In this document: positions 9,141 to 17,466 of the stretch, one piece after another | How the letters are laid out: every line of letters starts with the position of its first letter | Position numbering within the stretch: position 1 is the stretch's first letter | NCBI GenBank assembly: GCA_964619955.1 | Contig: CAZUJF010000012.1 | Span: 65,876-129,875, forward strand | Direction of reading: 5' to 3' | Length of the DNA stretch: 64,000 nt | Source of the DNA: JACQFK01 sp964619955 | GTDB lineage: Bacteria > Planctomycetota > MHYJ01 > JACPRB01 | Made by a program: the position numbers and the translations under genes | The notes under the pieces: model-generated | What the model saw: only the letters and a program-made list of their open reading frames with translations | Told to the model about the DNA's origin: nothing | Database searches by the model: none

Positions 9141-9691
9141 GCGCCCGCCGATCCCATGCATTTCCGGAGGGCCGCCCGGACCCTGAAGAGCGTCGTGGCG
9201 ACCCAGGCGACGGACTGCCCCATCTTGCGCGCGATCTCCTCGACCTTGAGCACCTGCTCGTAGCGGTAGCTCACGAGGGTCCGGGAGCTTTCCTGGAGCC
9301 GCCCGACGCAGCTCTTGAGGCGGTGGAGGATGTCCTCGTCGGGCCCGGCCTCGCCGCGGTCCAGGGCCTCCCCGAGCAGGCGGTCCCGGAGTTCGTCGGT
9401 GTATCCCGTCCGGTTGTGCCGGTCCCGGGTGGCGCGCTTGAGTTCGGCGAGGATCATGAAGCGGCAGATGGAGCGGAGCCAGACGCCGAAATCCTTGTCG
9501 GTCCGGAACTGCGCCAGCTGCTCGTAGGCGCGGATGAAGGTCTGCTGGACGACCTCGTCCACGAGGGCCGGATCGGGGAGGCGGAAGGCGGCGTAGGCGA
9601 GCAGCATGTCCTGGTGTTCGGCCACGATGTCCGCATAGGCATCGCGGTCGCCGGACAGGACTTTTCGGACGGTCGATCCCAGGTCTGCCAT
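9137..9691 (-). CDS. ECF-type RNA polymerase sigma factor
   Basis: 184 residues, the usual length for ECF sigma-70 proteins. Region 2 covers ~15-90 (VAEHQDMLLAYAAFRLPDP, VDEVVQQTFIRAYEQLAQF, FGVWLRSICRFM). Region 4 covers ~125-180 (LVSYRYEQVLKVEEIARKMG, then a helix with VATTLFRVRAALRKCM). It resembles the Rhodopirellula/Verrucomicrobium ECF family (TIGR02989-like). It is the first gene of an operon, with its stop overlapping the anti-sigma start, and probably drives its own operon (inference). A GGGG stretch lies just upstream of the ATG. A divergent LysR gene begins ~100-140 nt away. Confidence 0.93.
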   Translation of the reverse strand: MADLGSTVRKVLSGDRDAYADIVAEHQDMLLAYAAFRLPDPALVDEVVQQTFIRAYEQLAQFRTDKDFGVWLRSICRFMILAELKRATRDRHNRTGYTDELRDRLLGEALDRGEAGPDEDILHRLKSCVGRLQESSRTLVSYRYEQVLKVEEIARKMGQSVAWVATTLFRVRAALRKCMGSAGA

Positions 9692-9757
9692 GCCACCCCT
9701 ATAAGCCCCCCGGCGGGAAGGATTACGCCGGATTCATAAGAAATGTACCCCCGGACG

Positions 9758-9778
9758 GCCCGTTTGCCTACGGGCAAC
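9758..9778. promoter_or_regulatory. Dyad in LysR/ECF divergent promoter region
   Basis: Two nested inverted repeats: GCCCGT (9758-9763) with ACGGGC (9770-9775), and TTGCC (9764-9768) with GGCAA (9773-9777). The latter contains a T-N11-A spacing, the usual LysR-type box. The position, between the divergent ECF sigma gene and the LysR gene, fits an autoregulatory operator. This is inference from position and symmetry. Confidence 0.4.
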
Positions 9779-9834
9779 CCACGATCCCCTTGATGGGCCG
9801 GTCCCGGGGCACTATCATGCAAACGGATAACCTC

Positions 9835-10746
9835 ATGACATCCATCAAAAACCTTGATAAGGACGTCCCGCTCAAGATCGAGTGGCTGCTTTCGTTCCTG
9901 GCGGTGACGGAACAGGGCGGTTTCACGAAGGCGGCCCGGGTCCTGCACGTGTCGCAGCCCGCGGTCTCCACCCACGTCCGGGAGCTCGAGAACAACCTGG
10001 GCACGCGGATCTTCGAGCACATCGGCGGACGGGTGCGGCTGACGCCGGCGGGCGAGGCGGTGGCCCGCGAGGCGCGGCGCATCCTCGAGGACGTGCGCGA
10101 GCTGCGGCGGACCGCCTCCGACTGCGAGGGCAACGTCGAGGGCCTGCTCCGCATCGGGGCGAGCACGACGCCCTGCAATTACCTGCTGCCCGCGATCCTG
10201 GGGCGCTTCGAGCGGCAGTTCCCGCGGGCGAAGACGCTGCTCTCGACCGGCAACAGCGGCCAGGTCCTCGACCTGCTGCGCATCAACGAGGTGGACCTGG
10301 GCATCATCGGCCTGGAGCCGGACCCCGCCGAGTACGTCCTCCAGCCGTTCGTCGAGGACGAGATCGTGCTCTTCTCCGCGGCCGACCACCCGCTCGCGCG
10401 GCGCCGGAAGGTCGCGCTGGCGGATTTGGCGAAGGAGCGCTTCTGCCTGCGGGAGCAGGAATCGGCCACGCGCAAGCTCGTGGAGGCCGTGTTGACGCGG
10501 CGCAAGCTCTCCCCCACCCTCCTGGAGCTCGGCAGCCCGGAGACGGTGAAGCGGGTGGTGGCGGCGGGCCTGGGCATCGGCGCCCTCTCGCGGTTCGCGC
10601 TCGACTGGGAGCTGCGGCTCGGCCGGCTGGCGATCCTGCCGGTGTCGGACTTCCAGCTCAAACGCTGGCTCTATGTCGTCCACCACCGCCGCAAGCATCT
10701 CACGCGCGCCCTCTCGGCGCTGCTCGAGATGCTCAAGCCGTCCTGA
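9835..10746 (+). CDS. LysR-family transcriptional regulator
   Basis: 303 residues from the ATG at 9835; in-frame ATGs at 9793 and 9817 are possible alternatives. The N-terminal winged HTH is clear (LLSFLAVTEQGGFTKAARVL, VSQPAVSTHVRELENNLGTR, LTPAGEAVAREARRI). A periplasmic-binding-protein-like effector domain covers ~90-295 (LRIGASTTPCNYLLPAILGR, VDLGIIGLEPD, KRVVAAGLGIGALS), recalling CysB/CbbR-type regulators. It is divergent from the ECF sigma operon, with a dyad in the gap. LysR proteins often control the divergent gene, so it may regulate that operon and itself. Effector unknown. Confidence 0.92.
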   Translation: MTSIKNLDKDVPLKIEWLLSFLAVTEQGGFTKAARVLHVSQPAVSTHVRELENNLGTRIFEHIGGRVRLTPAGEAVAREARRILEDVRELRRTASDCEGNVEGLLRIGASTTPCNYLLPAILGRFERQFPRAKTLLSTGNSGQVLDLLRINEVDLGIIGLEPDPAEYVLQPFVEDEIVLFSAADHPLARRRKVALADLAKERFCLREQESATRKLVEAVLTRRKLSPTLLELGSPETVKRVVAAGLGIGALSRFALDWELRLGRLAILPVSDFQLKRWLYVVHHRRKHLTRALSALLEMLKPS

Positions 10747-10761
10747 CGAGGGCGGCCCCGC

Positions 10762-13245
10762 TCATTCGAGCTTGGGCCGGACGATCTCGCCCCGGAGCTG
10801 GGCCTCCCCGCCCTCCTTCTCGTAGACGCCGTAGAACATCGAGCTGGAGTCCAGCCAGATCTTGATCCGGTGGAAATCCTCCGGGGGGAGCTTCACGCCG
10901 TGGTGGCCCTTCTCCAGGAGCGCCGTGAGGGGCGCGGCGCGGGCGCCGAACTTCCCCGGCGTGGTCCGGTAGCTGTCCTTGTAATCCCAGAACCCGAACT
11001 TGGGCGCCAGGCTGACGTAGGAGGCGTAGAAGGTGGTCCGTTTCATCACGACGGGCGTGCGGTCCAGCGGGGGCGCCTTCGGGGCGTTCTCCTGGTGGCA
11101 CTTCACGCAGTGCCGGTCCAGGACCGGCTGCACCAGGCGGGGATAGCTGAACGGCAGGGTGCCGTCCACGTCCGCCACCGGACGGGAGGGCGTGCGGAGC
11201 AGGGCCAGCGGCGTCGACTTCGGCGCCGTGGGCGCCCCGGGACGGGTGTGGCAGCCCTGGCAGGTCAGGCGTTCCCCGGGTTGCAGCTGCGTCGCGGAGC
11301 GCATCGACTGCACGGCGAAGCCCTCCTCGTCCACCGCCTGGAAGAAGAGCTCCCGGCGCGCGGGGACGCTGAAATGGGCGCTGCCGTCCGCCTCCACGGG
11401 GACGCTGCCCAGCAGGTGGCGGACCATCGTGACGGAATCCCCCGCCCCGGCGATCCGCATCCCCGTGTCGTGCGGCGGCGCGCCGGAGGGGACGGACATG
11501 GGCAGGCCCTGGAAGATGCGCAGCGACTTGATCTTCGTCCCCTCCGGCAGGGGGCGCTGGCCGTCGTAGACGTTCATGACGGCGACGGTGCCCTCGGCGG
11601 GCTGGTTCTCGGGGACGCGCGAGGAGAGGCTCGGCACCAGGGGCGGCACCGGGCGCGGCCGCAGGGGAATGGGGCTCTGGCAGGCGATGCGCGGGTCCCG
11701 GTGGACCAGCTCCTTGTTGCCGAAAGCGTCGACCAGGTAGATCCCGTAGCGGCCCTTGTCGGCGAGGCCGGGGACCTGCATCGCCGGATCGTACGCGCAG
11801 AGATAGAAATCCTCGCTGAGCGGCCACGCCTGGCCGTAGGCCTCCCGGCCCCCCTGCGTCTCGGGGAAGTCCACGTCGGGGGTCAGGCGCCGGATCGGGG
11901 CCATGCGGTCGTCGTCGGGCACGTCCGGATCGACGAGCACGAGCGAGCCGAAGGCCTGCCCGTGATGGGGCGCCGCCGTGCCGACGATGCGGCGCGAACC
12001 GGGGATGGCCCTCAGGTCGAGCTCCATGTCCGGCCGCGCGGAACGCAGCGCGAAGTTCCCGTGGACGGCCCGCGGGTCGCGCCCGTCGGGCGTGACGACC
12101 CAGGGCTGGTGGGCCGTGCATCCGTGGCGGTCCACGTAGTCCCAGCGGGTGTAGAGGATCATCCCGTCGTTCGCGACGGAGGGGTTCCACTCGTTGGTCT
12201 CGTGGTAGCTGAGGCAGCGGATGTCGCTGCCGTCGGCCTCCATGTCGTGCAGGGTGTAGGTCGGGCAGGTCCGGCCGCAGCGCAGGTAGCCCCCGCGGCG
12301 CTCGCTGTTGAAGACGATGCGCCCGTTAGGGAGCCAGCAGGGGTCGAAGTCGTTCCAGGTGCCGTCGGTGAGCTGCGTCAGGCCCGAGCCGTCGGCCCCG
12401 ACCTTGAAGACGTGGTAGCTGCGTCCCTCCGCCCAATGGCCGCGCGAGGGATCGGTGTGGTGCCGCAGGCGCCGGTCCCCTTCGGCCTCCACGTAGGCGA
12501 AGAGCAAGGTCTTCCCGTCGTAGGAAAGGTCCGGGGACAGGAAGGAGCCGCCCTGGGACTCCTCCCCGTGGAGGTTGCCCTCGCCGTCGTACGTGAGATT
12601 CCAGTCGCGGTCCGGGCCCCCGGAAAGCCGGCGACCCTTCAGGCGGCCGTTCCCGACGACGGCGTCCGCCAGCAGATCGCGCACCACGGGCGCGGGGCCG
12701 AAGGGATCCGAGAGCACGCAGAGCGCGCCGCCGGGCCGCGCGGCCATGCCGTAATACTGGTCGCACATGTGCTGATAGAGGGCGCGGTGCCGCTTCAGAA
12801 AGACGAGCTCCTTGAAGTCCAGCAGGGGATTGGAGAACGCGATGCGCCGGCGGACCTCGAGGGCGCGGTCGAAGAGCCGCCGGCGGACACCGGCCTCGGC
12901 GACCGCCACGCCGCCGGCCTCCGTCCGAAGGGCGTCCAGTTCGCGGGCGGCCTCCGAGAGGTCCGGAGCGGAAGGGAGGGACCGCAGCCGGGACAGGAGC
13001 GCCCCGGAGCGGCGGAGGACCACGTCCAGCGGATCGCGGTCCTCCTCCAGGATGAGGGCCTCGGGCCGGAAGGTCTCCGGGGCCTTCTTGAGGAACGAGG
13101 CCCGGTTCTTCAGGTCATGGGAGAGCATCGCGAACTGCCGGTCCGCCTCGCCGTCCGGGTACGGGGCGGGGACGGCCGGCGCGGCCGCCGGAACCAGGCA
13201 GGCCGAGGCGACGAAGGAGAGCTTGAGGAGGAACGCACGGTTCAT
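10762..13245 (-). CDS. HzsA-like beta-propeller dihaem cytochrome c (copy 1)
   Basis: 827 residues from the ATG at 13245; the open frame runs further upstream but this start precedes a signal peptide (NRAFLLKLSFVASACLVPA). Propeller blades follow (SYDGKTLLFAYVEAEG, FDPCWLPNGRIVFNSERRGG, NEWNPSVANDGMILYTRW). Two haem motifs lie in the C-terminal third: CQGCH (~658) and CVKCH (~712). This order matches the alpha subunit of anammox hydrazine synthase, and homologues are common in non-anammox planctomycetes. The tyrosine that ligates the first haem in HzsA, four residues after the motif His as I recall, is glycine here, so hydrazine synthesis is not implied. A dyad operator candidate (13274-13286) lies just upstream. 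Two paralogues are in the window. Confidence 0.85.
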   Translation of the reverse strand: MNRAFLLKLSFVASACLVPAAAPAVPAPYPDGEADRQFAMLSHDLKNRASFLKKAPETFRPEALILEEDRDPLDVVLRRSGALLSRLRSLPSAPDLSEAARELDALRTEAGGVAVAEAGVRRRLFDRALEVRRRIAFSNPLLDFKELVFLKRHRALYQHMCDQYYGMAARPGGALCVLSDPFGPAPVVRDLLADAVVGNGRLKGRRLSGGPDRDWNLTYDGEGNLHGEESQGGSFLSPDLSYDGKTLLFAYVEAEGDRRLRHHTDPSRGHWAEGRSYHVFKVGADGSGLTQLTDGTWNDFDPCWLPNGRIVFNSERRGGYLRCGRTCPTYTLHDMEADGSDIRCLSYHETNEWNPSVANDGMILYTRWDYVDRHGCTAHQPWVVTPDGRDPRAVHGNFALRSARPDMELDLRAIPGSRRIVGTAAPHHGQAFGSLVLVDPDVPDDDRMAPIRRLTPDVDFPETQGGREAYGQAWPLSEDFYLCAYDPAMQVPGLADKGRYGIYLVDAFGNKELVHRDPRIACQSPIPLRPRPVPPLVPSLSSRVPENQPAEGTVAVMNVYDGQRPLPEGTKIKSLRIFQGLPMSVPSGAPPHDTGMRIAGAGDSVTMVRHLLGSVPVEADGSAHFSVPARRELFFQAVDEEGFAVQSMRSATQLQPGERLTCQGCHTRPGAPTAPKSTPLALLRTPSRPVADVDGTLPFSYPRLVQPVLDRHCVKCHQENAPKAPPLDRTPVVMKRTTFYASYVSLAPKFGFWDYKDSYRTTPGKFGARAAPLTALLEKGHHGVKLPPEDFHRIKIWLDSSSMFYGVYEKEGGEAQLRGEIVRPKLE

Positions 13246-13273
13246 GTCGGCCCCTTTCGACGGATCGTTGTAG

Positions 13274-13286
13274 TCAACCCCGTTAT
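13274..13286 (+). promoter_or_regulatory. TYAACCNYRTT dyad, site 1
   Basis: Core TCAACCCCGTTAT, set in GTAG...CTAC flanks and abutting a TATACT hexamer (13288-13293). It lies 29 nt upstream of the HzsA-like gene start (minus strand) and ~130 nt upstream of the divergent lipoprotein methyltransferase. A weaker half-site (GTAACCCC) occurs at 13371. It matches six other sites in the window (AACC and TT identical in all seven). Confidence 0.6.
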
Positions 13287-13416
13287 GTATACTACGCGGG
13301 CGCGGGCCGGGCGTTTTCGCGAACGACCGGAACGGGGCTTCGCCCGCCCGAGGCGGGTCCCTCAAACTATGTAACCCCATCAAGCGTTCCATAGGTGCGC
13401 AAAGGAAAGATCGACC

Positions 13417-14124
13417 ATGACGCGACGGACCCCGCCGGCCCTGGCCGCCGCGCTCCTGCTGCTGACGGGCTGCCAGGCGGCCCCGCCCGCCCCGCCCGAC
13501 GCGAGCGTCAAGCCCGGCATCAACGCGGAGTTCCTCAAGCCGGGCCTGAAGCTGCAGACCTGGGTCGAGCGCTTCGAGAACGAAGGCCGGGAGGTCTACG
13601 CCCACCGGGAGAAGATCGTCGCGGCGGCGAGGATCCGGCCCGGCAGTTCCGTGGCGGACATCGGCGCGGGCACGGGGCTCTTCACGCCCCTGCTGGCGAA
13701 GGCGGCGGGCGCCGAAGGAAAGGTGGCCGCCGTGGACATCGCGAAGGACTTCCTCGACCACATCGGGCGGCGCGCCGCCGAGGCCGGCCTCCGGAACGTC
13801 CGGACCGTCCTCTGCACCGACCGCTCCGTGGAGCTGGCGGAGGATTCCATCGACCTGGCCTTCATCTGCGACACCTACCACCACTTCGAGCATCCGCGGG
13901 ACACCCTGGCGTCGCTCCACCGCGCCCTGCGGCCCCGCGGCGAGATCGTGCTGGTGGAATTCAAGCGCACGCCGGGAAAAAGTTCCGAGTGGATCCTCGG
14001 CCACGTGCGCGCGGGACAGGAGGTCTTCGCGGCGGAGATCGAGGCCGCGGGATTCCGGCAGATCGAGGCGCTCGACCTGCTCAAGGACAACTATTTCCTC
14101 CGCTTCCGGAAGATCGGGCCCTAG
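13417..14124 (+). CDS. Lipoprotein with class I SAM-dependent methyltransferase domain
   Basis: 235 residues; AAAGGA before the ATG supports the start. Residues 1-19 form a lipoprotein signal ending in LLLTGC, with Cys19 as the predicted lipidated residue. The remainder is a Methyltransf_11-type Rossmann domain: motif I VADIGAGTG (~77-85), VAAVDIAKDF, then IDLAFICDTYHHFEHP and LRPRGEIVLVEF. SAM would not normally be available outside the cytoplasm, so either the signal is unusual or the protein has another role; related planctomycete proteins with such signals exist. It is followed 16 nt later by a Tat-exported isomerase. Fold is certain, location and substrate are not. Confidence 0.85.
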   Translation: MTRRTPPALAAALLLLTGCQAAPPAPPDASVKPGINAEFLKPGLKLQTWVERFENEGREVYAHREKIVAAARIRPGSSVADIGAGTGLFTPLLAKAAGAEGKVAAVDIAKDFLDHIGRRAAEAGLRNVRTVLCTDRSVELAEDSIDLAFICDTYHHFEHPRDTLASLHRALRPRGEIVLVEFKRTPGKSSEWILGHVRAGQEVFAAEIEAAGFRQIEALDLLKDNYFLRFRKIGP

Positions 14125-14140
14125 ACACGAGGAGACCGTC

Positions 14141-15058
14141 ATGTTCGACACGCCGATGAACCGCCGCGCGTTCCTGGCCGGCTCCGGCTCCCTGCTGGGG
14201 GCGGCCGCGGCGTTCCCGCACGCGCTCCCCGCCGCCCCGCTTCACCTGTCCTCGAACTCGTATTCCTGGCACGTCTTCTACCAGCGCGAGAAGAAGAACT
14301 TCGGCGCGGACCTCGACGTGGGCCTGGCGGACGTCGTCAAGAGCGGCATCAACGGCTACGAGCCCGGGATCGGGGGGCCGGGCGACATCGACCGTCTCGC
14401 GCCGCTGCTCCGGAAACACGGGCTGGAGCTGAGGTCCATCTACTGCGGCAGCGCGATGCACGAGCCGGCCGAGGCGGCGAAGAGCATCGAGCGCATCGTC
14501 TCCATCGGGGAGCGGGCGAAGGCCGCCGGAACGCGGATCATCGTGACCAATCCGAACCCGATCGGGAAGGCCAAGACCGACGAACAGCTCAAGACCCAGG
14601 CGGACGCGCTCCAGAAGCTGGGGGAACGGCTCTCGGGGATGGGGATCACCCTGGCCTACCACAACCACGATCCCGAGATGCGGCAGGAGGGCCGAGAGTT
14701 CCACGCCATGATGAAGGGGACGGATCCGAAGGCGATGACCCTCTGCCTGGACGCCCACTGGGTCTGGCGCGGGTCGGGCAACTCGATGGCGGTCCTCTCC
14801 GAGGTCGTGAAACGCTACGGGGCCCGCGTCAGCGAGATCCATATCCGCCAGTCGCAGGGCGGGATCTGGTCGGAGTCGCTGGGCGAGGGCGACGTCGATT
14901 ATCCGGGCGTGGTGAAGGGTCTGGCGGACGCCGGCGTGAAGCCGAACCTGGTGGTCGAGATCGCGGTGGAGAAAGGGACCCCGCACACGATGGACCCGGT
15001 GGAGGCGCACCGCCGCAGCGTCGAGTACGCGCGCCAGGTCTTCGCCCCGCTGGGGTAA
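14141..15058 (+). CDS. Tat-exported xylose-isomerase-like TIM-barrel protein (copy 1)
   Basis: 305 residues; GAGGAG 6 nt before the ATG supports the start. A twin-arginine signal (NRRAFLAGSGSLLGAAAAF) precedes a sugar phosphate isomerase/epimerase domain. Barrel motifs include GINGYEPGIGG, GITLAYHNHDPEM, MTLCLDAHWVWRG, VSEIHIRQSQGG and LVVEIAVEKG, with the metal-type Glu/Asp/His residues expected in the family. Tat export suggests it folds with metal in the cytoplasm and works in the periplasm on a free sugar or keto-sugar. It sits between the methyltransferase and a propeller-haem protein (22-nt gap). Substrate unknown. Confidence 0.87.
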   Translation: MFDTPMNRRAFLAGSGSLLGAAAAFPHALPAAPLHLSSNSYSWHVFYQREKKNFGADLDVGLADVVKSGINGYEPGIGGPGDIDRLAPLLRKHGLELRSIYCGSAMHEPAEAAKSIERIVSIGERAKAAGTRIIVTNPNPIGKAKTDEQLKTQADALQKLGERLSGMGITLAYHNHDPEMRQEGREFHAMMKGTDPKAMTLCLDAHWVWRGSGNSMAVLSEVVKRYGARVSEIHIRQSQGGIWSESLGEGDVDYPGVVKGLADAGVKPNLVVEIAVEKGTPHTMDPVEAHRRSVEYARQVFAPLG

Positions 15059-15080
15059 AACCCGGGCCCCGGAGGACTCC

Positions 15081-17459
15081 ATGATGAACCTGCTTCTGCT
15101 GGCAAGCCTGGCGCTTCAGGACCCGGGGCCGGTGTCGGCTCCGCCCGGCTTCACGGTCGAGATCGTCCACGAAGCGTCCGCCGACGAGGGATCCTGGATC
15201 TGCATGACCCGGGACGACCGCGGCCGGATCCTGGTTTCGCGGGAGAACAAACCCCCGCTTCGCCTGACGCCGGGGGCCTCGGGCCGGGGATTCACGGGGG
15301 AGCCCCTGGATCTTCCCGTGAAACATGCGGAGGGGATCCTCCATGCGCACGGGAGCCTGTATCTCAACGGCAAGGGTCCGGAGGGCTCCGGGCTTTACCG
15401 GACGGCCGGGGAGAAGACGACCCTCCTGAGGAAATATCCCGGCGGGGGCGACCACGGCCAGCATGGGTTGACCCTGGGCCCCGACCGGCAGATCTACCTC
15501 GTCAACGGCAACTTCACCGGACTCCCCGGGGACCTCTCCCCCGCCTCGCCCCATCGCAACTGGCAGGAGGATCTGCTCCTGCCGAGGCTCTGGGACGCCA
15601 ACGGCCACGCGCGGGGGATCCTGGCGCCCGGCGCCTACTTCGTGCGGATGGACCCGGAGGGGGCGACGTGGACCCTCCTGGCCGCGGGGTTCCGCAATCC
15701 CTACGACCTGGCGATCAACGAGGACGGGGAGATCTTCACCTTCGACGCCGACATGGAGTGGGACCTGGGCACGCCCTGGTATCGCCCCACGCGCGTCGTC
15801 CACGTGGTTTCCGGCGGCGAGTACGGATGGCGCTCCGGCACCGGCAAATGGCCCGCCACTTATCCCGACAGCCTCCCTCCCGTCCACGATACGGGCGTCG
15901 GCTCGCCCACCGGAATGGCCTTCGGATACGGCTCGAAGTTCCCCCCGCGGTACCGGCGGGCGCTCTTCATGGGCGACTGGACCTACGGCCGCATCCTCGC
16001 GGTGCACCTGACCCCGCAGGGAGCGTCCTATCGCGCCTCCCACGAGGTCTTCCTCTCGGGCCGGCCCTTGAACGTGACGGACCTGGAGATCGGGCCCGAC
16101 GGGGCGCTCTACTTCATCACCGGCGGCTGGGGAAGCCGCTCCCGGCTGTACCGGGTGTCCTACACGGGTCCCGAGGTCGAGGAGCCGCAAGCCCCCCGCG
16201 ACGACGCGGCGGCCCAAGCCCGCGTCCTGCGACGGCAACTTGAAGCCTTCCACGGAAGGAAATCCCCGGAGGCGCTCGACACCGCGTGGCCCCGCCTCGA
16301 CCATCCCGACCGCTTCATCCGCTGGGCCGCGCGGATCGCGGTCGAGCACCAGGACGCGGACCTCTGGGAGGAGCGCGCCCTGGCGGAGACGCGCCCGAGG
16401 GCGGCGGTGCAGGCCGCGCTCGCGCTGGCCCGCAGCGGCCGGAAACCCCTGCTCCCCCGGATCCTTGAAGCGCTCGGACGTCAGCTGGACCGGGCGGACG
16501 CCGGCGGGCGGCTCGAACTCTGGCGCGCCTACCAGCTGGCGTTCATCCGTCTGGGGCCGCCGCCGGATCCCCTCCGCACCGAAGTCGCCCGCAAATTGAG
16601 CGGACACTTCCCGGCGGCCCGCGAGGACGAGAATCGCGAGCTTTCCCAGCTCCTCGTCCATCTCGATTCCCCGGACGCCGTCCCGAAGACGCTCGCCCTC
16701 ATGGCCGCCGCCCCCACCCAGGAGGAGCAGCTCCACTATGCCCTGGTCCTGCACACGGCCCGGCAGGGGTGGACGGAGGCCGGGCGCCGGGCCTACTTCT
16801 CCTGGTTCGCCCGGGCGGCCGGCTACAAGGGGGGGCAGAGTTTCCACGGCTTCCTGCGGAACATCCGGGCCGAGGCCGCCGCCGGCCTCAGCGAGACCGA
16901 GCGCGCCTCGCTGGCTCCACTGCTGAGCGCCGCCGCGCCACGTCCCGCACCCGCCCCCCCGGCGGCCTTCGTGCGGGCGTGGACGCCGGACGAGCTGCTT
17001 CCCGCCTTGCCCCGGGTTCGAGCGGAGCGGCCCCCCGCCCGGGGAAAGGAGGCCTTTCACAAGGCCCAGTGCGCCGCCTGCCATCGTTTCGGCGACACCG
17101 GGGGCGCGGCCGGACCCGACCTCTCGAACGTGGGACGGCGCTTCGCCGGGCGCGATCTGCTGGAGGCCGTCCTGCTTCCCTCGAAAGCGATCAACGAGAC
17201 CTACCGGAACACCGTCTACCAGCGCAACGACGGCGACGTGATCGTCGGCCGTGTGATCCGGGAGGACGGGAAGGCGGTCTACGTCCAGACGGATCCGCTC
17301 CAGGCGGACGTCCAGCGCCTCCCCAAGGAGCGCATCACGGCGACCAAGGACTCCCTCGTGTCGCCGATGCCCGAGGGGCTTCTCAACGTCCTGACGAAGG
17401 AGGAGATCCTGGACCTGCTGGGGTGGCTGGAAGCGGGAACCGGCGACGCCCCGCGATGA
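15081..17459 (+). CDS. PVC-type propeller dehydrogenase-like protein with C-terminal cytochrome c domain
   Basis: 792 residues; GGAGG lies 5 nt before the ATG. A short signal peptide is followed by a beta-propeller like soluble quinoprotein sugar dehydrogenases (GDHGQHGLTLGPDRQIYLVN, FRNPYDLAINEDGEIFTFD, NVTDLEIGPDGALYFITGG). A helical-repeat region covers ~390-640. The C-terminus has CAACH (~664) with GPDLSNVGRRFAGRDLLEAV and INETYRNTVY, the signature of the planctomycete/verrucomicrobial haem-binding domain (TIGR02603-like). Probably oxidises a sugar or alcohol outside the cytoplasm and passes electrons to the haem (family inference). It ends 7 nt from the convergent DUF4832 gene with no terminator between them. 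Confidence 0.9.
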   Translation: MMNLLLLASLALQDPGPVSAPPGFTVEIVHEASADEGSWICMTRDDRGRILVSRENKPPLRLTPGASGRGFTGEPLDLPVKHAEGILHAHGSLYLNGKGPEGSGLYRTAGEKTTLLRKYPGGGDHGQHGLTLGPDRQIYLVNGNFTGLPGDLSPASPHRNWQEDLLLPRLWDANGHARGILAPGAYFVRMDPEGATWTLLAAGFRNPYDLAINEDGEIFTFDADMEWDLGTPWYRPTRVVHVVSGGEYGWRSGTGKWPATYPDSLPPVHDTGVGSPTGMAFGYGSKFPPRYRRALFMGDWTYGRILAVHLTPQGASYRASHEVFLSGRPLNVTDLEIGPDGALYFITGGWGSRSRLYRVSYTGPEVEEPQAPRDDAAAQARVLRRQLEAFHGRKSPEALDTAWPRLDHPDRFIRWAARIAVEHQDADLWEERALAETRPRAAVQAALALARSGRKPLLPRILEALGRQLDRADAGGRLELWRAYQLAFIRLGPPPDPLRTEVARKLSGHFPAAREDENRELSQLLVHLDSPDAVPKTLALMAAAPTQEEQLHYALVLHTARQGWTEAGRRAYFSWFARAAGYKGGQSFHGFLRNIRAEAAAGLSETERASLAPLLSAAAPRPAPAPPAAFVRAWTPDELLPALPRVRAERPPARGKEAFHKAQCAACHRFGDTGGAAGPDLSNVGRRFAGRDLLEAVLLPSKAINETYRNTVYQRNDGDVIVGRVIREDGKAVYVQTDPLQADVQRLPKERITATKDSLVSPMPEGLLNVLTKEEILDLLGWLEAGTGDAPR

Positions 17460-17466
17460 GCCCCGG

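Noticed and set aside
13371..13383. GTAACCCCATCAA as an eighth dyad site
   Set aside because: Right half does not match; kept only as a weak half-site.
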